A stretch of DNA of 64,000 bases, from the NCBI GenBank assembly GCA_963920525.1, contig OY986437.1:116956715-117020714 (forward strand), given 5' to 3'. The DNA is from Dichetophora obliterata (taxonomy: Eukaryota > Arthropoda > Insecta > Diptera > Sciomyzidae). This document shows positions 58,347 through 64,000 of the stretch, piece by piece. The notes beneath the pieces were generated by a model. The model made no database searches, had not been told where the DNA came from, and saw only the letters and a program-made list of their open reading frames with translations. Each line of letters starts with the position of its first letter. Within the stretch, counting starts at the first letter, position 1. The position numbers and the translations under genes were made by a program.

Positions 58347-60757
58347 CCCTCATCGGTCCCTCGAGAAATACATCTAATCGGTCCCATTGTATGCGCGCGC
58401 ATACACATATATTTTTAATTGTAAAAAAGCTAAAAAAAATTAACAACCATTTATGTTTTGTGATTTTTTATGTTTATTACATTGTTTACTATCATATTAA
58501 TACATTTGAACTTCATAAAGGTAGATTTAGAATGAAATTAATTAGAATATTACATATATTAGCAAAAAAAATTGAATTTTTAACTTTTGTCAATTATTTG
58601 TACATTTTTCGCATAAATTGAAATTATGTTCAGCACAAATGAAATTTCTACACTTTTCACAGCGTGTAGCAAAAAGATTTTTGTTATTTTTATATGTGCA
58701 GATGTAGCATCGGCCTTGTTTTGATGTACTTGGTAAATGGCGAATCTCCCGAATTCTTTGAATAACACTGAAAGCATCATTACTTTAAGGTTGTTTTTTA
58801 CGTTAAGTGATCTGTTTTTCAAAGAGATTCAGTCCAAGCTCCTCGATAAAAAGGCGACGACGAATATTATAGTTCGTTTTAGAATTTTTCCAATTCGGGA
58901 ACAATTTAATGAACGTCACGAATGCATTCAACGCACTAACATCAAGCATGTTACAAAATACTGCCATTGGCCACCGATTGAATTTTCGTTTGCATGTGTA
59001 CGTAGCCACCATTTGATCCATAGTATCAACTCCACTCTTGGTTTTGTTGTAGTCTTCAATGATGTTAGGTTTCTTCTGTTCACTATTCTCATTTATGCTG
59101 ACAACATTGTGGTATCTACTGAGCAATGTCACAAATCGGTACTAGCGAGGAACATATGACAACATAACTGCTTGAAATTTATGTTCATATACAACTTCTG
59201 TATGATAAATTGGCTTTTGACGCATGTCGAGTAGAACTGAAGGAATTTCATTCCTATTTTTCCTTATTGTTCCCAAAATAGTCATGCGATTCTTATGTAA
59301 ATCTTCTGCCAATTCACACGAAGTGAAAAAGTTGTCACACGTTACATTTCTGTCAGAAAGTCCTTCTTTTTTTCCTTTTTTTTTCTTCCTTCCACCAAAT
59401 CCAAAACAACACGCCGTCCGAGATTACATTCAGGAGTGACATTACGATTCCGACCAACATAAATTTGTGTGTTGTATGCATACCAACTTTTTGAGTCGCA
59501 TAGCACGCAAATTTTGATGCCATATTTCGCCAGCTTGCATGGAATATACTGACGAAACGGACATCGCCCACGATACGGAACTAACTGTTCATCTACGGTA
59601 ATGTGTTTTCCTGGTGTGTATACAACTTTCAAATTATGATTCCATTTATCGTATACATTTCGAATCGGTGCCAATTTGTCACGTTCAGAAGTACTTGTAG
59701 ATGCAGTGTTGGCCATACGTTGTTCGCGGTTATCAAATCGAATGCAACCATGGATACGCTTGAACATTTTCAAGGACATTGTTGCTCTAAATATTGGCCG
59801 ACCAGTTTCGTCATTCCACAGTTTAGTGATTCATTCACCGTATGACCGATACACACCAGAAAGCATCAACAATCCAAAGTATGCGTGCAGAGTGTCCAAA
59901 TCAATGTTTTCCCAATCGTCTTTGTACTTTCGCATACCATATAAATTCATCATGTTCAAAATAATATTCTCAACCGTTCCAAGGAACATGTGAAATGCAG
60001 ACGAAACATCAACTATAGTAGCAGCTGCTAGTGCTTTTGGACCTGAATTATAACAAAAATGAAATATATAGTGAACATGAACCCATAACAAAGAGGGTAG
60101 GTTTTTACCTAAAGTGAAATTTTCTGCACGTCGAAATGAATTTCTTCGATTTATTTCAAATAGTTACGATGAATATTCAATTTTCTTATTTTTTGAAAAA
60201 TATTTATTTTCAGGATCTGCTGCATTTTCTTCTGCTAAATTTTGCTCAAGTGGCTCAATGTCGTCTTCATCCGAATGTACGCTAACTTCACTTTCATCAT
60301 TCTCCTCGTCTGATAATGCAAAATCATCGTCACTATTGCGCGGAGATTCGCTTTCCAAATCAAAATCCATTTCTAGTTCATCTCGCTGCCTTCTTTCACG
60401 TAAAACTCTATCCATTTTTTATCAAATACTTCGAAACACAACCAAAATTCAAATAAATGCGCAAATAAACTTCACTTATGTGTGTTCCAGAACAAACTGA
60501 ATTTCATAAAACGAAAAAAGAAGAGCGTGCTATAAATCCACACACAAAAATAAGCGGCAATTCCAGGTACCTGCTTATGTGTATGCGCGCACATACACAG
60601 GGACCGATTCGTAACTATAACTGCACAGGCAAATACAGTAAGGGTACAAATTCAAAAACGGGTTTTTTTGGTTGTTCAGGCAAAATAATTCTACTTTGCA
60701 AAATACAAGGTTAAATATCAAAATTGTATGCGTGCGCATGCAGGGGACCGATGAGGG
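58347..60757 (-). mobile_element. piggyBac element, 2.4 kb, with TTAA duplication
   Basis: Both ends begin CCCTCATCGGTCCC in inverted orientation, and TTAA lies directly outside each (58343-58346 and 60758-60761). Subterminal palindromic TATGCGCGCGCATA-like motifs occur near both ends (58391, 60580 and 60726). Length is normal for a complete piggyBac. Confidence 0.95.
58590..60415 (-). pseudogene. piggyBac transposase, frameshifted
   Basis: The start at 60415 opens an acidic N-terminus (FALSDEENDESEVSVHSDED). A 66-bp GT-AG intron at 60108-60043 would join FTL to GPKALAAATIVDVSSAF. The catalytic domain shows the first Asp in ITVDEQLVPYRGRCPFRQYI near 59600, the second in NVTCDNFFTS near 59330 and the third in KSGVDTMDQM near 59025. 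The C-terminus is a Cys-rich zinc finger (CYICTY, CEKC, CEKC) ending at 58590. Damage is limited: a frame change within a T-rich tract at 59360-59390, an in-frame stop near 59153 and a break near 59800. All three catalytic Asp remain, so loss of function is probably recent. Confidence 0.9.
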
Positions 60758-61903
60758 TTAAGTCAGAAATTTCACGCAACAAATAATTAGATGTTGCAAG
60801 CGAAATTGCACGCAAACGAACAGAGTACTAGGCTTAAGGAAATAAAACAAATTTGTTTTTGGTCTTTGTAGTTGTTGTTAATTTTCTACAGGGCGTTGAA
60901 GTTAGCGTGTTTAAAAAATTGTTGTAGTTGGCTTCTCGTATCCAGCATTTACAAAGCTCTTAAATAAAAAATCAAAGTGCATTCTTGAGTTAAGGGTTGT
61001 AGTTAGCCACTCAACCTACGCAAATGAAAAATAAATAAAAAATGGCATGCGCTGAAAAAAAAAAATGTACAAAAAACCTATTTTTTGCCGAAACTTTCAG
61101 CCATACAAAAAAAACTATAAAAGCTTTTTGGCTTTTTATAGGTCTAGTGCTTGACAGAATCTATAAGGATCACAATGAATCAAGATTCCTCGAAATCAAT
61201 CAAGCAGAACTCCAGATATCTTAGAAGCCAATTCGAAAAACCTTGTTTCTACAAAAAAGCTATTAAAGATTTAAAGGATCTTGAATATCACGCGACATAC
61301 GAATATAATATATATTATAACTTTATTTCTATTTGATATTTTTTTCTAAAATTTTGTATACGTATTCTTAAGACCTTAAAGAACTATATTCTAACGAAAA
61401 AGAGAAATTGATTTTTAATTTTTTACACACTCTAATAGTTATAGCATCAGAACCTTAAAGGAAACTGAGATAAATTAACAAAAAAGAAACATTTTAAAAA
61501 TTTATTAAATACTTCAATATTTCATTAAAAAACGCAAAAAAAATATAGTTCATCATAAAACACGTATTTATTTCTTAATAACAAGAACACTCGTTGAGTC
61601 AATAAATAGGCGAACGCAAAAATCCACTAAAATGAGTTTATCTCTGCAAAAACTTGAGAGCGAGAAACGATAAATGAATAACAAAGAGAAGGCGTTGTTC
61701 AACTCAGTTTTTTTGAGGAGCACAATCTTCGAACGAATTCTATGAAGGAGCGAAAAAAAGTTTTGATCACTTTGAATATTTAACATAAGAGCACTCAAGT
61801 TTTTTTTTCACGAATGAGGAAAGCAAAGTCAATCGTTTGTCAATTGAATAATATTGATGAGAAGGAGTGCAATCTCTTCAATTGAGAGTTTTTACGAACC
61901 CTG

Positions 61904-62095
61904 ACCAAGAGGAACACGAGTCGATGAGCTAATAGCGGGGTTCACATGGTCCTACATGTTGTGACGCATTGTAGGACAAGCCTCTTATTTGACCGTTCGA
62001 ACGCTAGATCTAGCCAACTGACAATGTGTTGTCTTGAATTTGAAATGTTTCAAATTCAAGGCCATCACACATGTTTAAAAACATCTTATATTTGG
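61904..62095 (+). pseudogene. PIF1-like helicase, fragment 2
   Basis: PRGTRVDELIA reads from 61905 to 61937 and CLKTSYIW from 62072 to 62095. In PIF1-type helicases these two blocks are adjacent. About 134 bp of foreign sequence (61938-62071) separates them, including a 28-bp palindrome at 62033-62060. Confidence 0.75.
62033..62060. repeat. Perfect 13-bp arm palindrome
   Basis: CTTGAATTTGAAA, two bases, then its exact reverse complement. It lies within the 134-bp foreign segment in the helicase. Confidence 0.85.
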
Positions 62096-62740
62096 CATAC
62101 ATGGGCACACTGCAGTAAATATTTACTGCATTACTAGAAGCAGTAATCAGTAAACTTTTACTGATAATGAAATTCAATTTGCATTACCAGTAAATTTTTA
62201 CTGATTACTGGAGAAAATTGCAGTAAAAATAAATTTTTACTGATTACTGGGAAAAAATTGCAGTACAAATAAATTTTTACTGATAATGAAATTTAATTTG
62301 CATTACCAGTAAATTTTTACTGATTACTGAAAAAATTTGCAGTAAAAATAAATTTTTACTGATTACTGAAAAAAATTGCAGTAAAAATAAATTTTTACTG
62401 ATTACTGAAAAAAATTGCAGTAAAAATAAATTTTTACTGCTTACTGAACAAAATTGCAAAAATAAATTTTTACTGCTATATTTTCAGTAATCAGTAAAAA
62501 TTTATTTTTACTGCAATTTTTTTTAGTAATGCAGTAAAAATTAATTTTTACTGATTACTGAACAAAATTGCAAAAATAAATTTTTACTGCAATTTTTTCA
62601 GTAATCAGTAAAAATTTATTTTTACTGCAATTTTTTTCAGTAATCAGTAAAATTTTACTGGTAATGCAAATTGAATTTCATTATCAGTAAAAATTTATTT
62701 TTACTGCAATTTTACTGGTACTGCAAAGTGCCCATCTATG
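62096..62740. mobile_element. 645-bp foldback element of 39-bp units with 8-bp target duplication
   Basis: ATATTTGG lies directly outside both ends (62088-62095 and 62741-62748). The ends CATACATGGGCAC and GTGCCCATCTATG are inverted. Inside, a 39-bp unit with AGTAAAAATAAATTTTTACT, then GATTACTG and an A-run, is repeated head to tail (exact 39-bp period at 62341, 62380 and 62419). It inverts near 62470-62490 so the right half mirrors the left. Each unit is itself nearly palindromic. An 8-bp duplication points to hAT-type mobilisation. Confidence 0.88.
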
Positions 62741-63410
62741 ATATTTGGCCACTTATTTTAAAATATCACTTAAACAAAATATGCACGTTCACTTAAGAGG
62801 CGATGCATATGCTGTAAAATTCTCCGAACTACTGCTAAGAATAGGAAATGGACAGTATTCTGCTCTTCAGGGTAAAGTGAAAATTTCTACTGATTTGGGG
62901 ATAGTTGTGAAGAGCATTGAAGATATCATTTCTCGCATTTGTCCAGATAACGCTGATATAAAAAACAAAAGCATGGGTTGGTGGTGTGAGTGAACCATTT
63001 TTACTAATAAGAACGATAGGGCTACTATTTTAAACGAAATGCTGCTTAGGTCTTTTAAAGAAATCAAAATTATGAACAGATTAGTGCATACGGAAGTGCA
63101 AAGGGATGATGGCGTCCAATACCTCCTCCAGAACTTCCAGCACACATAATTTTACTTAAAGTGGGTGCTCCTACTATGTTGTTGGGTAATTCTTCTCCAC
63201 TAAAGTTCTGTTATCGGAAAAGTCTACAGTTAGAATCTATCCACAAAAACGTCATAGAAGCAACCGTCTTTATTCCTAAAATACGACTCATACCGACAAA
63301 TTACCCATTCGAGTTTAAAAGCTACAATATTCTCTAAAGGTATGCTTTGAGATGACAGTCAATAAAGCACAGATACAAGGGCGTCTGCAGGATTTGTTCT
63401 AAGGGGGCGC
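62741..63410 (+). pseudogene. PIF1-like helicase, fragment 3
   Basis: Trace continues with YFKISLKQNMHVHLRGDA near 62758, IGNGQYSAL near 62840, DNADIKNKSMGWWCE near 62950, NDRATILNEMLL near 63013 and LKVGAPTML near 63155. Further on are VIEATVFIPKIRLIPTNYPF near 63250 and LCFEMTVNKAQIQG near 63345-63385, the last being the helicase motif before the C-terminus. At least four frame changes are needed. Blocks follow the family order without gaps larger than the known insertions, so fragments 1-3 are one gene. Confidence 0.8.
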
Positions 63411-63744
63411 AAAGGGATAAAGGAATCTGGAATGCAGATAAAGAAAATTTAACCTATATATTTATATTTTCTTAGATTTTTGGTACTAATTTTGTTATCA
63501 TGATACGATTGACACACGCTTGTACACATCAAAAAATTATTTATATTTCAAAGATGGGGTAAAAATTTTTCTCGTATCATGCCCGAAACATTTTCAAATT
63601 TAATTTTTTTTCATGTAATTTAAAAAAATTTTTTTTCAACAAGTATTCTTAGTAATTTAGTAAAGTAAATAATGTGAGGTATCCTTAAATAAAATAAGTT
63701 AATTAATTACTATTTAGCCACCAAGTTTTCCTATTTTCAAATAG
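63411..63744. other. AT-rich gap
   Basis: No gene, array or paired ends were seen. Confidence 0.5.
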
Positions 63745-64000
63745 GTTAGGTTAGGTTAAAGTGGCTGCCTCAAATTGAGACGCACTTAGGCCAATAAGGC
63801 CCATTGTGGTACCACAGGGGTTGATCTCCCTTCTCTATTCAAACCAGCTTGAGCTGTTCACAAAGCTTAGGATTCGGTATATCGATATTTCCGAGAGTTC
63901 TTCGAGGTCTCTGAAAAACCAGTTGTTTAGGTGAAGAAAACGTTTTTGAGCCAGCGCTGGGCAGGTGCAGAGAAGGTGTTCTGTAGATTCCACCTCCTCC
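63745..64000 (-). mobile_element. 3' end of a non-LTR retrotransposon, cut by the window edge
   Basis: Read on the - strand, coding sequence ends at 63835 and a 90-base 3' region follows, ending in an AACCTAACCTAACCTA tail near 63747-63762. The upstream remainder lies beyond 64000. Confidence 0.75.
63835..64000 (-). CDS. C-terminus of a non-LTR retrotransposon polyprotein, partial
   Basis: The frame from 64000 down to the stop at 63835-63837 reads EEVESTEHLLCTCPALAQKR, then DLEELSEISIYRILSFV and ends SSSWFE. ESTEHLLCTCPAL is the zinc-knuckle-like motif found after the reverse transcriptase and RNase H of jockey-superfamily elements; DLEELxxISIxRILxFV is its usual ending. The visible 55 codons are free of stops. 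Only the very end of the protein is in the window. Confidence 0.75.
   Translation of the reverse strand, partial: EEVESTEHLLCTCPALAQKRFLHLNNWFFRDLEELSEISIYRILSFVNSSSWFE

Larger units (their letters stand above)
58081..60830. mobile_element. MITE with TAGTACTCTGTTC ends, split by piggyBac
   Basis: TAGTACTCTGTTC at 58081 is mirrored exactly by GAACAGAGTACTA ending at 60830. Subtracting the piggyBac leaves about 335 bp with further inverted segments. No target duplication is obvious. Confidence 0.65.
57678..61903. mobile_element. hAT-type MITE in the helicase, itself a target of insertions
   Basis: CAGGGTGCGTAAA on the left is mirrored by TTTACGAACCCTG on the right. The 8-mers outside are ATCAAAAG and ACCAAGAG, a diverged 8-bp duplication (two differences) typical of hAT. 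Helicase trace stops at the left edge and resumes right after the right edge. Without the nested element at 58081-60830 it would be about 1.5 kb. Confidence 0.75.

Noticed and set aside
62110..62730. A CRISPR-like array of short repeats
   Set aside because: The units are contiguous and palindromic with no unique spacers, invert midway, and lie in a eukaryotic transposon.

Overview
The window looks like a gene-poor, repeat-packed stretch of an insect nuclear genome, most likely a higher fly (Diptera: Brachycera). It is strongly AT-rich. Its two conserved genes have short coding exons, GT-AG introns and AATAAA-type poly(A) signals. The mobile elements are insect types: DD41D mariners, piggyBac, pogo, hAT, Helitron, RTE, Ty3 and TA- or TTAA-flanked MITEs. 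A fly genome is an inference. Tephritid-like is only a guess from the repeat style. Nothing bacterial is present.

Host genes are few. A four-exon gene on the + strand (2249-4216) encodes a 112-residue SMIM14-like small membrane protein. A four-exon gene on the - strand (11695 down to 7519) encodes a 489-residue TYSND1-like peroxisomal processing protease with a complete His-Asp-Ser triad. Its 2.6-kb third intron holds a mariner, a truncated MITE and an unassigned block. A single-exon gene (36761-37231, +) with a TATA box encodes a secreted proline/valine-rich protein. All other coding signal that I recognise belongs to decayed transposons.

Layout: 1-7.5 kb, SMIM14 gene, MITEs and degenerate tandem repeats. 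7.5-11.7 kb, the protease gene. 12-15.4 kb, inverted MITE pairs. 17.5-25.6 kb, an 8.1-kb inverted-repeat element flanked by TA that carries a piggyBac-type MITE, an RTE retrotransposon, and a 3-kb inverted-repeat element that itself holds a pogo-type MITE and a MITE with 3-bp duplications. 25.6-26.3 kb, a foldback repeat and a 39-bp minisatellite. 26.3-32.5 kb, a broken Ty3-type retroelement interrupted by a SINE-containing block and by a 489-bp MITE. 33.4-35.5 kb, a decayed non-LTR reverse transcriptase. 37.8-39.7 kb, a composite inverted-repeat element with a mariner. 41.9-53.5 kb, fragments of pogo, SINE, hAT, Helitron helicase and Tc1 between tandem repeats. 57.4-63.4 kb, one PIF1-like (Helitron-type) helicase gene broken by nested insertions including a piggyBac. 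63.7-64.0 kb, the 3' end of a non-LTR element.

I found no convincing new enzymatic system. The most informative content is insertion history: several insertions can be read at base level from target-site duplications and from coding sequence that resumes across them. The least familiar elements are the 645-bp foldback built of 39-bp palindromic units and the 8.1-kb GCGTACCGACTA-ended element.
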